From Marinobacter sp. EhC06 (GTDB taxonomy: Bacteria; Pseudomonadota; Gammaproteobacteria; Pseudomonadales; Oleiphilaceae), in assembly GCF_001650915.1 (NCBI RefSeq), contig NZ_LXYO01000012.1:434001-498000 (forward strand): DNA of 64,000 nucleotides, in the 5' to 3' direction. Shown here one piece after another: positions 26,851-36,267 of this stretch. Numbering within the stretch: the stretch's first letter is position 1; each line of letters begins with the position of its first letter. The notes under the pieces were generated by a model. It did no database searches. It saw only the letters and a program-made list of their open reading frames with translations, and was not told where the DNA came from. The position numbers and the translations under genes were made by a program.

Positions 26851-28386
26851 TCACGCTGCCTTTTTGCGAGCCTTGGCAGAGCGGAGGCTATAAACCTTAC
26901 GCTCCTTGAGGGCGTAGCGATTAAGGCCCGCCAGGTGGATCTTGCGCAGGTAAACCGACCAGTCAATCTGCCGTGCGTCCACCGGAAACAGAACCTTGTC
27001 CAGCTCGCCCATCCTCGATGCCAGGGCCAGCAGATCGTCATTCCGGAAGATGTAGTCCGGAGCGGTGTAGAAACCAAAGATGGTGGCCAGCGAACGGGTC
27101 GTGTCCAGATTCCGGAGCACTTTCAACTCGCGATTCTGGCCCAGCATACGCAAAACCTTCCCGGTAATGCTCAGGGGAATGCGAACCCCGCCGACAACGG
27201 CATCGAACAACCGGCGGTTAACCGCAATAAAGGGTTTGGTCGGCTGACGGTAGAACAGCTGATCATATTCGGCGAAATTGGCTTTGGACTCCGCCATAAG
27301 GTGATCAATGAACTGTCCCAGGGAAACCGGGTTGGAGCTGCCACTACAGCACTGGTAAATCCGGTGACGAGGTGCATCAGCAACGGCTTCGGCAGCCGCC
27401 AGGATGATGGCGTTGGCCACCAGATCCACAGGGATAACGTCGATAACACCAGTGCGTTTGCCGGGGAATAACGTGACCTTCTCACGGGCGTAGGCAAGGA
27501 TAATGGCGTCTGCCACTTTTACACCCTCAATCCAGCCCGGCGCGGGCTCTTCGAGTGCACTTTCAATAATTGATGGGCGCACGATTGTCAGCGCGCGCCC
27601 TGACAGGGCCTTCAGCAGAAGTTGCTCACCGAGCCATTTGGTAAAGGTGTAGGTATCGCTCCAACCGTAGTGATTGGCTTCACGAATGCCCAGGTCTACC
27701 AGCTTCTTTTCCAGCATTTTGCCGGAGTAGCGCGAGCGTACGTCCGCAATCTTGTCCTCCAGCAGGCGAACCAGCTCTTCGATCTCGTAATAGCCCTCCG
27801 TACTGCGGGGAATGGATTCTCCCGCCGGCTTGATTACCGTTTCTGTGATCTGTCCGGAATTCATGCCGTTCACATAACAGGTGGAAACCTGAAGTACCGC
27901 CAGGGACTTGTTCTGTCGGGCAAGCTCGGCGACGTTTTCCAGGCACTGTGTATTGATCGCAAGCGCTTTATCAAGCTCTTCACGGAAATTCACACTGGCC
28001 GCGGAATTGATGACCACATCAATGCCACCAGCCAGCTTACGGAAACGGTCTGCGGACAGGCCAAACAATGGCTCGGTTACTTCCCCGGTAACGCAGTGCA
28101 CACGCTCGTCGATGAAGGTTTCGAAAGCCTCGTTGTCATCCTGACGAAGCCGATCAAAGACAGATGAGGTGGCGATCTCATCGAAAAAACGGTCCCGGGC
28201 ATTGGGATGGCGTTTATTACCACGGATCAGCAGGTGAATGCCGCCAATATCGGGGACGGCGCGAATAAGCTTTTCCAGAACCACTTTGCCGAGAAACCCG
28301 GTGGTACCAGTAATCAGAACATGCTTGCCCCGGAGCCGCTCAAGTACTTTTGAAGACGCTTCGGGATTCAGCTGCTGTGTTGCCAT
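26851..28386 (-). CDS. alcohol-forming fatty acyl-CoA reductase
   Basis: 511 residues matching the Marinobacter fatty acyl-CoA reductases of about 512 residues (M. algicola FAR, Maqu_2220 of M. aquaeolei). It reduces acyl-CoA or acyl-ACP with NADPH to the fatty alcohol, a step toward wax esters. The Rossmann motif is ITGTTGFLGKVVLEKLI (about 25), the catalytic dyad YTFTK lies near residue 235, and the sterile domain near 360-480 includes TRSLATIFGFYTAPDYIF. GAAGGAG sits before ATG 28386; a longer in-frame start is unsupported. Many strongly conserved blocks with those proteins give an unusually firm identity. Confidence 0.95.
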   Translation of the reverse strand: MATQQLNPEASSKVLERLRGKHVLITGTTGFLGKVVLEKLIRAVPDIGGIHLLIRGNKRHPNARDRFFDEIATSSVFDRLRQDDNEAFETFIDERVHCVTGEVTEPLFGLSADRFRKLAGGIDVVINSAASVNFREELDKALAINTQCLENVAELARQNKSLAVLQVSTCYVNGMNSGQITETVIKPAGESIPRSTEGYYEIEELVRLLEDKIADVRSRYSGKMLEKKLVDLGIREANHYGWSDTYTFTKWLGEQLLLKALSGRALTIVRPSIIESALEEPAPGWIEGVKVADAIILAYAREKVTLFPGKRTGVIDVIPVDLVANAIILAAAEAVADAPRHRIYQCCSGSSNPVSLGQFIDHLMAESKANFAEYDQLFYRQPTKPFIAVNRRLFDAVVGGVRIPLSITGKVLRMLGQNRELKVLRNLDTTRSLATIFGFYTAPDYIFRNDDLLALASRMGELDKVLFPVDARQIDWSVYLRKIHLAGLNRYALKERKVYSLRSAKARKKAA

Positions 28387-28608
28387 GGGAGAACTCCTTC
28401 TCATTTCAATTCGTTGTCGGCGCACACCTGCCAACAAAGGGAAAATTTGCGAATCAGGTACAACAGATCCACTGCATATTGCGGGCCACGATTCAAATTT
28501 ATGCTTAATCCTTGCACAACTTTGGTGACAGAGCGGTGACACACAGCAAAGTTACGCTACAAAAAGTGCTAATAAAATGACGGAAAAGAGGGTAGGTTTT
28601 TCTGCCTA

Positions 28609-29937
28609 TCAGGAGCGACCCGGATCATTGCCCGAGAGAGACCGCAGAAGCTGATCCAGGGAGATATCTGCCGGCTGCTCCTTCAACACCCGCACCAGGC
28701 GATCCTGCTCGCCAAAGCTGATGCGATCGTAAAAAGGCTCGCGGAGCACCGGGTGGGTCGGTTCAGGGGGTTCCGGCTGGCGCGCGGGAGGCGAAATCTG
28801 GTCCGCCAGCTCACGAAGGTGGATGGCCAGATGATGCTTGCGTTCGGGGCTGAGGCTCTCCCACTGGAACGACCCCAAACCGGTCTGGATAATCTCGATG
28901 GCATCACTGTCCAGCGTGCTCCCCAGCAGTGCAAAAAGCCGGGTGAATGCTTCATAACGCAGCATCGGGTCCACCGGCGCCTGACTGAACACTGCCTCAA
29001 TTTCACCAACGGCCTCCAGGCAACGCTCTTTGATCGCCGGCGCCTCACTCTCAGCCTGGGGCTCTGGCTTGCTCAACCCTTTGGGTGGGTTCGCGGACTC
29101 TCTTTTCGACACTTTGTGCCAGTATGCCGCAATACCGGCCTTGCGCCTGGGTAACTGGGACAGCCGCACATCCAGCATGTCCGCAAGGGTATGAAACTGG
29201 CGGCATGAGGGGTCCGACACGGGCAGAAGCGCAACGGGCTTCTGGTTGAGAACCGACTGGCGAAGGGTTTCGTCCCGCCAGATCCCACCCATGTAATGGA
29301 GCGAGATTCCCAGGTGGCGCTGGGCAGCGGCATCCAGGCGCTGGAACACAGATCGCGCCTGGCTGGCACCCTGGGCCATATTCACCAGAATACTGGGTAT
29401 CCGGTTGTACCCCCTGCGCCGCAGAACCTTGATCAGCGAAAAGGCGTCGGTAAGAGAGGCCGGATCCGGGGTCACGACCATGCACGCCAACTCTGTTGCA
29501 GCAATCATATGCAGCCCGGCGGCCTGCAAGCCGGCAGCAGTATCGGTGATGACGTAATCGTAGCGGCTTTCCAGGTTATAAAGCGCCCGCAGTATACGGA
29601 GGCTTTCAGTCGGCCCCATGTCCATACATTCCTGGACGCCAGATGCCCCCGGCACAATGTGCAGTCCGTAATCGGTCTCGAGGATAATGTCCTCCAGACG
29701 ACACTCTCCGGCCATCACATTGGCAAGGGTTTTTCGCGGATACAGGCCCACCATGATGCTGACATTGGCCAGATCGGTGTCGCCATCCAGCAACAAAACC
29801 CGGTTATCCTGCCTTGCCAGGGTAAGCGCAAGATTCAGGGCAACCGAGGTCTTACCCACCCCACCTTTGCCGCCGGTAATGGCGATGGTGCGAGGTTGGT
29901 TCGGATTGTGCTTAACAGGTTCTCTGGCGTTCATCAC
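28609..29937 (-). CDS. MinD/FleN-like ParA-superfamily ATPase with C-terminal extension
   Basis: 442 residues. The deviant Walker A GKGGVGKTS (about 23-31), DGDTDLANVSIMVGL and DYVITDTAAG (about 127) define a FleN/FlhG-type ATPase of about 275 residues. A further 165 residues follow, with a Pro/Glu-rich linker (about 277-300) and a helical charged domain with no family I recognise. FleN proteins control flagellar number; this one is outside a flagellar cluster, so it is an orphan relative. It is divergent from the HDOD kinase operon across 202 bp. Confidence 0.82.
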   Translation of the reverse strand: MMNAREPVKHNPNQPRTIAITGGKGGVGKTSVALNLALTLARQDNRVLLLDGDTDLANVSIMVGLYPRKTLANVMAGECRLEDIILETDYGLHIVPGASGVQECMDMGPTESLRILRALYNLESRYDYVITDTAAGLQAAGLHMIAATELACMVVTPDPASLTDAFSLIKVLRRRGYNRIPSILVNMAQGASQARSVFQRLDAAAQRHLGISLHYMGGIWRDETLRQSVLNQKPVALLPVSDPSCRQFHTLADMLDVRLSQLPRRKAGIAAYWHKVSKRESANPPKGLSKPEPQAESEAPAIKERCLEAVGEIEAVFSQAPVDPMLRYEAFTRLFALLGSTLDSDAIEIIQTGLGSFQWESLSPERKHHLAIHLRELADQISPPARQPEPPEPTHPVLREPFYDRISFGEQDRLVRVLKEQPADISLDQLLRSLSGNDPGRS

Positions 29938-30059
29938 CGGTAATCTAGGTCCCTGATTTTTCGGTTTCGGATAGTTTAACCTGTAAAAATTCTACACATA
30001 TCACGAATCAGATAATATATTGCTTAAAAAAAGAGCAATAAGTATTTAATAACGACGGA

Positions 30060-30088
30060 TTATTGTCTAAGCTCTTTTCGGACAATAA
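30060..30088. promoter_or_regulatory. perfect inverted repeat upstream of the HDOD kinase
   Basis: TTATTGTC, 13 bases, GACAATAA: eight perfect pairs, ending 51 bp ahead of the kinase start in an AT-rich region. A weaker ATTGCT/AGCAAT repeat lies just before it (30019-30039). TTATTGTC occurs again, followed by GACA, upstream of the methyltransferase at 34337. It could be an operator or an RNA leader hairpin. Confidence 0.4.
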
Positions 30089-30139
30089 GAATGAACGCTC
30101 CGTCAGATACTGATTTTTCGCCGCACGGCAGGTAAGCCT

Positions 30140-32125
30140 ATGCACATTGCGCCTGATTTACAGCTACCGAGTCTCCCGGAGGTGACCTTGCGGGCGCTCG
30201 ATGCTTGCCATCAGGACGAGAGCTACCGAAAGATCAGCGAGATTGTCTCTGCCGATACGGCGCTGGTCGCTCGCATACTGGCACTGGCCAATTCCGCCCT
30301 GTACGGGCCCTCTACCCCGATTAGATCCGTTGACCAGGCACTCCTGAGACTCGGCACCCGCCGTTTTCACACGCTGGTACTGACCGCCGCCCTGCGACAG
30401 CTGCTGTTCGAACTGGGCGGGGACGAATGGCAGCAGCTCAGAGACTTCTGGCGACACTCGCTCACTACCGCCCTGACCGCCCGGGCCCTGGCCACGCTCA
30501 CCCGCTACCCGGAACCAGACGAAGCCTTCATGCTGGGCATGCTTCACAACATCGGTGAACTGATCGCTATTAAAACGCCAGCCACCGAGGCGAAGCAACA
30601 CTATCTTGATCACCAGTCAGACATCGCCGCCGAGCTCGTGGCCTCCTGGGGGCTGGGGCCCATGGCCGCCGATGCCATGCGCTATCAGCAGGCACTGCCC
30701 TCGGAACTGAGAGATGCCGGGCATCTGGTAAAGCTGATCAGCCTCGCCACCCGGCTAGCCCTGTCAGACGCCGCCGGCATTGCAGCTGCCGGCACGGTAT
30801 TCGGACTGAACGAAGAACTGACCCGTGAGATCAACCGCCGTATCGGACATGAAGTCTCGGGCATGGCCGCTTCTATGGGAATCCCACTGGATGAGGATTA
30901 CTGTGGCGAAAGCGCCTCGAGGCAACTCAAACAGACTATTCTGCGTCAGGCCATGGCGAACCAGGCCATCAACCTTGCCGACCTGACCGGTGAAACCGAG
31001 GATATTCTCGCCGAAACGGTGAACAGTCTTACCCTGATCACGGGCTTACCGGCACTTTGCTTTGGACACACAGGAGACAACCTCGTGCTCCTGTCCGGCA
31101 CCATTGGAGACATCCCCGAACTGGCAGTAACCGCCAAGCCCGGTGGCAGTGTCCTTACCGAAGCCTTCATTTCCGGCCTGCCAGTTAGTCTTGGCGAACG
31201 CTCACCCACGGTACTGGACCGTCAGCTGCTCTCGCTGTTACACACACCATCGCTGCTAGCCGTGCCGGTCAAGGGTGGTGACAATTGCCCTGGCGTATTC
31301 GCCCTGGGCACCGACAATGATCATCTGCCGACAACTCTTGAACTGGCGGATATCTTTACCCACCAGTTGTCTTCCGTGCTGGCAGACCGAACGGCTGCTG
31401 GAGCAGCTGCAGACACTGGAACGGAAGGACTGGATCAGGAAATAGCCCGCGACCGGCTGCGCAAACAGGTGCACGAGGTCAGTAATCCCCTGACCATCAT
31501 CAGACAGTACATTTACCAGTTACGCGGCAGGCTTGAAGATGCCGGTGTCCAGCAGGAGCTGGACGTGATCCGCGATGAACTGGACCGGGCCGGCAACCTT
31601 TTGCTGCAGATGAGCCATACTGACAACAGCCAACACGGTGACGACGGGGTTGAGCTCAATGCCGAACTGGAAAGTCTGGCCCGTATCCTCGAAGATAGCC
31701 TGTTCAGCTCTGCGAACCGCAACCTGAAATTATCCCTGTGTAGCGAACCAACACGGGTTACGGCTGGCGCTACCAGGATTCGCCAGGTTGTTATCAACCT
31801 GGTTCGTAACGCTGCGGAAAGCCTTCCGGATGATGGTGGCACAGTTGAAATACATACATCTTCCCCGGTGTGGCAGAATCATCGCACCTGGGTGGAGCTG
31901 GAAGTTAAAGATACAGGCAGGGGAATACCCGGTGAGATCAGGGACACCCTGTTTTCACCAGTGAAAACCACAAAGGGAGAAGGCCACAGCGGTTTGGGCC
32001 TGAGTATTGTGAAGCAGCTAGTCGATGACATGGAGGGCATCATAGCTTGTCGGACGGGGCAGGAGGGCACCACCTTCAGGATTCTGTTCCCGGCGGCCAG
32101 CCATAAAAAGAACGAGACCGACTGA
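30140..32125 (+). CDS. HDOD-GAF-type histidine kinase
   Basis: 661 residues in three parts. Residues about 10-210 form an HDOD domain (ADTALVARILALANSALYG, MLGMLHNIGELIA), a nuclease-free HD relative used in signalling. About 290-410 look like a GAF sensor. The kinase core has its phospho-acceptor in HEVSNPLTII (His445), an N-box INLVRNAAESLP, DTGRGIP and SGLGLSIVKQL. There is no membrane span, so it senses in the cytoplasm. CAGGT precedes the ATG. The response regulator begins 24 bp downstream and is the natural partner. Confidence 0.88.
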   Translation: MHIAPDLQLPSLPEVTLRALDACHQDESYRKISEIVSADTALVARILALANSALYGPSTPIRSVDQALLRLGTRRFHTLVLTAALRQLLFELGGDEWQQLRDFWRHSLTTALTARALATLTRYPEPDEAFMLGMLHNIGELIAIKTPATEAKQHYLDHQSDIAAELVASWGLGPMAADAMRYQQALPSELRDAGHLVKLISLATRLALSDAAGIAAAGTVFGLNEELTREINRRIGHEVSGMAASMGIPLDEDYCGESASRQLKQTILRQAMANQAINLADLTGETEDILAETVNSLTLITGLPALCFGHTGDNLVLLSGTIGDIPELAVTAKPGGSVLTEAFISGLPVSLGERSPTVLDRQLLSLLHTPSLLAVPVKGGDNCPGVFALGTDNDHLPTTLELADIFTHQLSSVLADRTAAGAAADTGTEGLDQEIARDRLRKQVHEVSNPLTIIRQYIYQLRGRLEDAGVQQELDVIRDELDRAGNLLLQMSHTDNSQHGDDGVELNAELESLARILEDSLFSSANRNLKLSLCSEPTRVTAGATRIRQVVINLVRNAAESLPDDGGTVEIHTSSPVWQNHRTWVELEVKDTGRGIPGEIRDTLFSPVKTTKGEGHSGLGLSIVKQLVDDMEGIIACRTGQEGTTFRILFPAASHKKNETD

Positions 32126-32149
32126 CGCAGAAACAACGGACACAGACCG

Positions 32150-34324
32150 ATGGCACCTGAACAAACTGATCAGCCTTTCAGTCACGGGTTAACGGCACGG
32201 ATACTGGTAGCGGACGACGAGCCCCGCCTGCTGAATACACTGGCTTCGCTGTTGCGCAGCCGGGGGTACGAGGTTGCGGAAGCCCACGGGGGTCGAAAAG
32301 CCTGTGACCTGATTGACCAGGAAGCGTTCGATCTGGCGCTGCTGGATCTGCGGATGCCAGAAGTCAGCGGCTTCGATGTTATGGCCCATCTCGCCAATAG
32401 GCAACCGGATTGCGGAGTGATTGTGGTTAGCGGCGAGAGCTCCTTCAGCGCCGTGAGCCGGGCCCTGCGTCGGGGTGCCCTGGATTACATCCGCAAACCC
32501 TTCGATCCTGAAGAGCTGTTGGCCACCGTCGAAAGTGTTATCGGGAAGAAATCACTTCTTGAAGCCCACGAACATATCCAGATGCGGCTGGAAAAATCCG
32601 AGGCCCTGCACCGATATATTGTTAACAGTTCGCCCGACATCGTGTTCATGCTCGATCAAGACGGCCACTTCTGTTTTGTAAACAGCAAGGTCGAGAGCCT
32701 GCTGGGATATCAGCCAGCAGAACTCTGTGGTCAGCATTTCCGACATATCCTCGACGACCGGGACGTGACCCGGGGAACCCTCGCTCTGAAGGGGCCCAAC
32801 ATCACCGCAGACAACCCCAGAACCCTGGAGGTTCGCCTTAAAACCCGCGGAAGCCGCCGGGCAACCCGACACTTCGAGATAACGGCCTTTCCAATCGATC
32901 CGCAAACCTGGCCCCATTCCGGAACAACCCAGGGTGGCGGGAATGGCAATGGCGCGCGCTATTACGGCACTGCCCGCGATGTCACCGAGCGAAAGGAGGC
33001 CGAAGCGTTCATCAATTTCCAGGCCTATCACGACTTGCTGACCCGCCTGCCAAACCGTGCACTTTTCAAGGACCGTCTTGAGCTTGCGATAACCCACGCC
33101 AAACGCGGCGGCCAGAAACTCGCAGTGATGTTCCTGGATCTGGACCGCTTCAAGGTCATCAACGATACCCTCGGCCACGCCATGGGAGATCGTCTGTTGC
33201 AGGCGGTAACCCACCGTCTGGAGAAATGTCTGCGCAAGGGCGATACTCTGTCCCGCTTCGGTGGCGATGAATTCACCTTGCTATTGCCCTCCATCCATAA
33301 TCACGAAGATGCCAGACAAATCGCCAAGAAGCTGATTGACGCCCTCAGGGCACCTTTTCAGTTGGGTGATCACGAGGTATTCGTGGGCGTGAGTATCGGT
33401 ATCGCCATCTTTCCGGAAGCCGGCGAATCCATGGACCAGCTGATCCAGAATGCCGACATTGCCATGTACCACGTCAAAGGCAAGGGCAAGGACGGCTACC
33501 GCTTCTATTCCGACAGCATGAGTATTGATACTGCCAACCGGCTCAACCTGGAGCGGGATCTGCGACTGGCTCTGGAACGGGACGAGCTGAGGGTTTTCTA
33601 CCAACCCCAGGTTTGCTCCACAACCAACCGGGTCGTCGGTCTCGAAGCCCTGGTCCGCTGGCAGCATCCCGAACGTGGACTGCTCTACCCCGGGGATTTC
33701 CTGCCCCTGGCGGAGGAGACCAAATTGATCGGCCAGCTCAGTGAAAGGGTTCTGGATCAGGCCTGCCAGGACGTTGGCCGCTGGATCCGGGCTGGCCATG
33801 CCGACCTCAGGCTGGCCGTCAACCTGTCACCCATCCAGGTCGAACACCCGCGCTTTGTGGAAACCCTGATGCAGCAGGTAAAGGCCCACAACTTCCCGGC
33901 CGGCAATCTGGAAATCGAAATCACCGAAAACGTGATCATGAACGATCTTGAGCAGATTTCCCAGAAACTCCGTGAACTGGCGGCTCTGGGTGTCCGGATA
34001 GCGATTGACGATTTTGGCACCGGCTATTCGTCACTGAATTACCTGCACCGCCTCCCAATCCATACCCTCAAGGTCGACCAGTCTTTCGTAAAAGCCATTC
34101 GCAGTGGAGAGGACGGCGCGTGCATCGTGAATGCCATCGTCGCCATGGCTCACGGGCTGAAACTGGAGATTGTTGCCGAAGGCGTGGAGACCGACGAGCA
34201 ACTGGAATACCTTCGAGGCCTGGGCTGCCACCAGGTTCAGGGCTTTTTCTACGGCCCTGCCAGGCCTGCGGCCGAAATCTCCAGAACCCTCGGCACCACA
34301 AGAGCCAAAGCCGCATCATTCTGA
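32150..34324 (+). CDS. receiver-PAS-GGDEF-EAL response regulator
   Basis: 724 residues: receiver (about 15-135, phospho-acceptor Asp66 in LLDLRMPEV), PAS (about 150-280, ending ARDVTERKEAE), GGDEF (about 295-455, active site FGGDEF intact) and EAL (about 470-715, LEALVRW, DDFGTGYSS, EGVETDEQ, QGFFYGPA). Both enzymatic motifs for making and degrading c-di-GMP look complete. It follows the HDOD kinase by 24 bp, so phosphorylation by that kinase would set c-di-GMP output. Which activity dominates cannot be told. Confidence 0.93.
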   Translation: MAPEQTDQPFSHGLTARILVADDEPRLLNTLASLLRSRGYEVAEAHGGRKACDLIDQEAFDLALLDLRMPEVSGFDVMAHLANRQPDCGVIVVSGESSFSAVSRALRRGALDYIRKPFDPEELLATVESVIGKKSLLEAHEHIQMRLEKSEALHRYIVNSSPDIVFMLDQDGHFCFVNSKVESLLGYQPAELCGQHFRHILDDRDVTRGTLALKGPNITADNPRTLEVRLKTRGSRRATRHFEITAFPIDPQTWPHSGTTQGGGNGNGARYYGTARDVTERKEAEAFINFQAYHDLLTRLPNRALFKDRLELAITHAKRGGQKLAVMFLDLDRFKVINDTLGHAMGDRLLQAVTHRLEKCLRKGDTLSRFGGDEFTLLLPSIHNHEDARQIAKKLIDALRAPFQLGDHEVFVGVSIGIAIFPEAGESMDQLIQNADIAMYHVKGKGKDGYRFYSDSMSIDTANRLNLERDLRLALERDELRVFYQPQVCSTTNRVVGLEALVRWQHPERGLLYPGDFLPLAEETKLIGQLSERVLDQACQDVGRWIRAGHADLRLAVNLSPIQVEHPRFVETLMQQVKAHNFPAGNLEIEITENVIMNDLEQISQKLRELAALGVRIAIDDFGTGYSSLNYLHRLPIHTLKVDQSFVKAIRSGEDGACIVNAIVAMAHGLKLEIVAEGVETDEQLEYLRGLGCHQVQGFFYGPARPAAEISRTLGTTRAKAASF

Positions 34325-34482
34325 TAGACGATTATTTATTGTCTGACACTCCGATATAAAACCGCGATCTGGTTTGCAAAGTATTGCAGTACGTTACTTT
34401 GTGTATCCGGAAATGCGCATTACTGCACATATTTCTCCCACCCTGTTCTCTAAGCTCAAATTCATAGGCGCTGATCACCGGA

Positions 34483-35211
34483 ATGTCCGACATTCTCGGA
34501 CCAATAACGACAAAAACGGTGACGGCATCCAAGGAACAAGAACAGGCAGCAGTCATCATGCGCGACAAGTACAAGTATATTGGTCCCGTCTACGATTTCC
34601 TGAGCAACCTCTATAGCGGCAAGAACATTCACCGTTGCAAGACAGCGATGCTGGATGTTGAAACCGTCCAGCCCGGAGACAGGATACTGTTCGCCGGGGT
34701 TGGCCACGGCCGGGATGCCATTCGGGCTGCTGAACTGGGCGCCGATGTGACTGTGGTGGATCTGTCCGAAACCATGTTGCGAAAGTTTGCCGAGACTCAG
34801 GAAAAAGAAGCACCACACCTTACTATCCGTCGCATCCACAGCGACATCATGAAGGTGGATGAGTTCGAGCAGTACGACATGGTGGTGGCCAACTTTTTCC
34901 TCAACGTATTCGACGAAGACATGATGGTCCGGGTCCTGGAGCATCTGATACGTCTGGGCAAGGCCGACGCCCGAGTGGTTGTTGGCGACTTTTCCTACCC
35001 CACGGGCAACCTGCTTTCCAGAATGTTCAAGAAGCTCTACTGGTACATGGCGGTCTTCATTTTCTGGCTGTTCGCCAACAATGCCTTCCACAAAATCTAC
35101 AACTACCCCGAGCACATGCAGCGGCTGGGCCTTCAGGTCACGGACAAGAAGCACTTCAAGCTTCTGAACATGAACTGCTACTGGTCCATTCTCGGACGCA
35201 AGCAGGCCTGA
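34483..35211 (+). CDS. class I SAM-dependent methyltransferase
   Basis: 242 residues. The SAM motif ILFAGVGHGRDAIRAAELG (about 67-85) replaces the common E-x-G-x-G-x-G with F-A-G-V-G-H-G, and VTVVDLSETML is motif 2. A hydrophobic stretch (YWYMAVFIFWLFANNAF, about 184-200) could touch membrane lipid. The start is uncertain: ATG 34483 has only a weak CCGGA upstream, and ATG 34558 begins right at the conserved region. The DUF2156 gene follows by 48 bp, suggesting a shared lipid-related task. The substrate is unknown. Confidence 0.8.
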   Translation: MSDILGPITTKTVTASKEQEQAAVIMRDKYKYIGPVYDFLSNLYSGKNIHRCKTAMLDVETVQPGDRILFAGVGHGRDAIRAAELGADVTVVDLSETMLRKFAETQEKEAPHLTIRRIHSDIMKVDEFEQYDMVVANFFLNVFDEDMMVRVLEHLIRLGKADARVVVGDFSYPTGNLLSRMFKKLYWYMAVFIFWLFANNAFHKIYNYPEHMQRLGLQVTDKKHFKLLNMNCYWSILGRKQA

Positions 35212-35259
35212 GCACTTCGCTAGAGAGTCACCCAACAAAAATAAACAGGGAGCAGCAGC

Positions 35260-36267
35260 ATGTCGGATCAGATACTCGCACTGGACAGGGTTGGCGCGCT
35301 GGAGAGCGGCTCATTTACATTTACCGAGCGTGTCGATTTCCTGAAGAGATACGGCACCCATTCCCAGTCGTTTTCCACGCTCCAACCAGGCATGCAGTAT
35401 TTCGATGTACCGGGTATAGGTTACATCGCCTACATGCGCAAGTGGGGGGCAACCTTCGTGCTCTCGGACCCGGTCTGTGCACCGGAGGATTTCGGCGGCC
35501 TGCTGGAGAGCTTTCACCAGAAATTTCCGAATGCCAGCTACATCCAGGTGTCCAAGCCAGTGGTCGACTTCCTCCATCTGCGCTTTGGCCTCTACGGCAC
35601 CCAGTTTGGCAGCGAGTCCCGCATCGATTTGAGAAAATGGTCCCTCAGTGGAAAGAAGAAGCAGATTCTCAGAACCGCACTGAACCAGGCGGAGAAAAGC
35701 GGTATTACCGTCAAGGAACGTTTCAGCGACGACCACACCCGTGAAATATCTGAGGCCTGGATCCGAACACGGAAATGCAAGAGCAATGAAATTCGATTTC
35801 TGATACGCCCCATGGAAATGGACTACCGCGAAAACGAAAGGCACTTCTACGCCTATCAGGATGGCAAGGCGGTCGGGTTTATCTATTTCGACCCGATCTA
35901 TCGCAACAACGAGATCATCAGTTATGTGCCCAACATTTCCCGGGCCAATGCCGATTTCCGCCAGGGTATTTTCTATACCCTCATGGCCCATGCGATGGAA
36001 GTTTTCAAGGCCGAGGGCGTGCCCTACCTGGATCTTGGGCTGATTCCCTTGTCACTGGATTCGGCAACAGAACATCAGGAGAGCAGGCTGCTGAAACGTC
36101 TCCTGCACGGACTCTATGAAAAAGGTAATTTCCTATATAATTTCAAGGGACTGGAGTTCACCAAATCTCGCTTCCGGGGCGAGAACTTTAAAACCTATTG
36201 CTGTCACAAACGGTCGATTCCGGCGCTGGAATTCCTGGCCATGTTTAAACTGACCCGATTGCTGTAA
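35260..36267 (+). CDS. DUF2156/LPG-synthase-C-like protein
   Basis: 335 residues of the DUF2156 fold, two GNAT-like halves related to the soluble domain of MprF, which transfers amino acids from tRNA to phosphatidylglycerol. The visible blocks AFVLSDPVCAP-like, KKKQILRTALNQAEKSG and YLDLGLIPL fit. Unlike MprF it has no membrane-spanning half. Stand-alone members have unproven acceptors. AGGGAG precedes the ATG. It follows the methyltransferase, and its end overlaps the convergent murI by 23 bp. Confidence 0.8.
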   Translation: MSDQILALDRVGALESGSFTFTERVDFLKRYGTHSQSFSTLQPGMQYFDVPGIGYIAYMRKWGATFVLSDPVCAPEDFGGLLESFHQKFPNASYIQVSKPVVDFLHLRFGLYGTQFGSESRIDLRKWSLSGKKKQILRTALNQAEKSGITVKERFSDDHTREISEAWIRTRKCKSNEIRFLIRPMEMDYRENERHFYAYQDGKAVGFIYFDPIYRNNEIISYVPNISRANADFRQGIFYTLMAHAMEVFKAEGVPYLDLGLIPLSLDSATEHQESRLLKRLLHGLYEKGNFLYNFKGLEFTKSRFRGENFKTYCCHKRSIPALEFLAMFKLTRLL

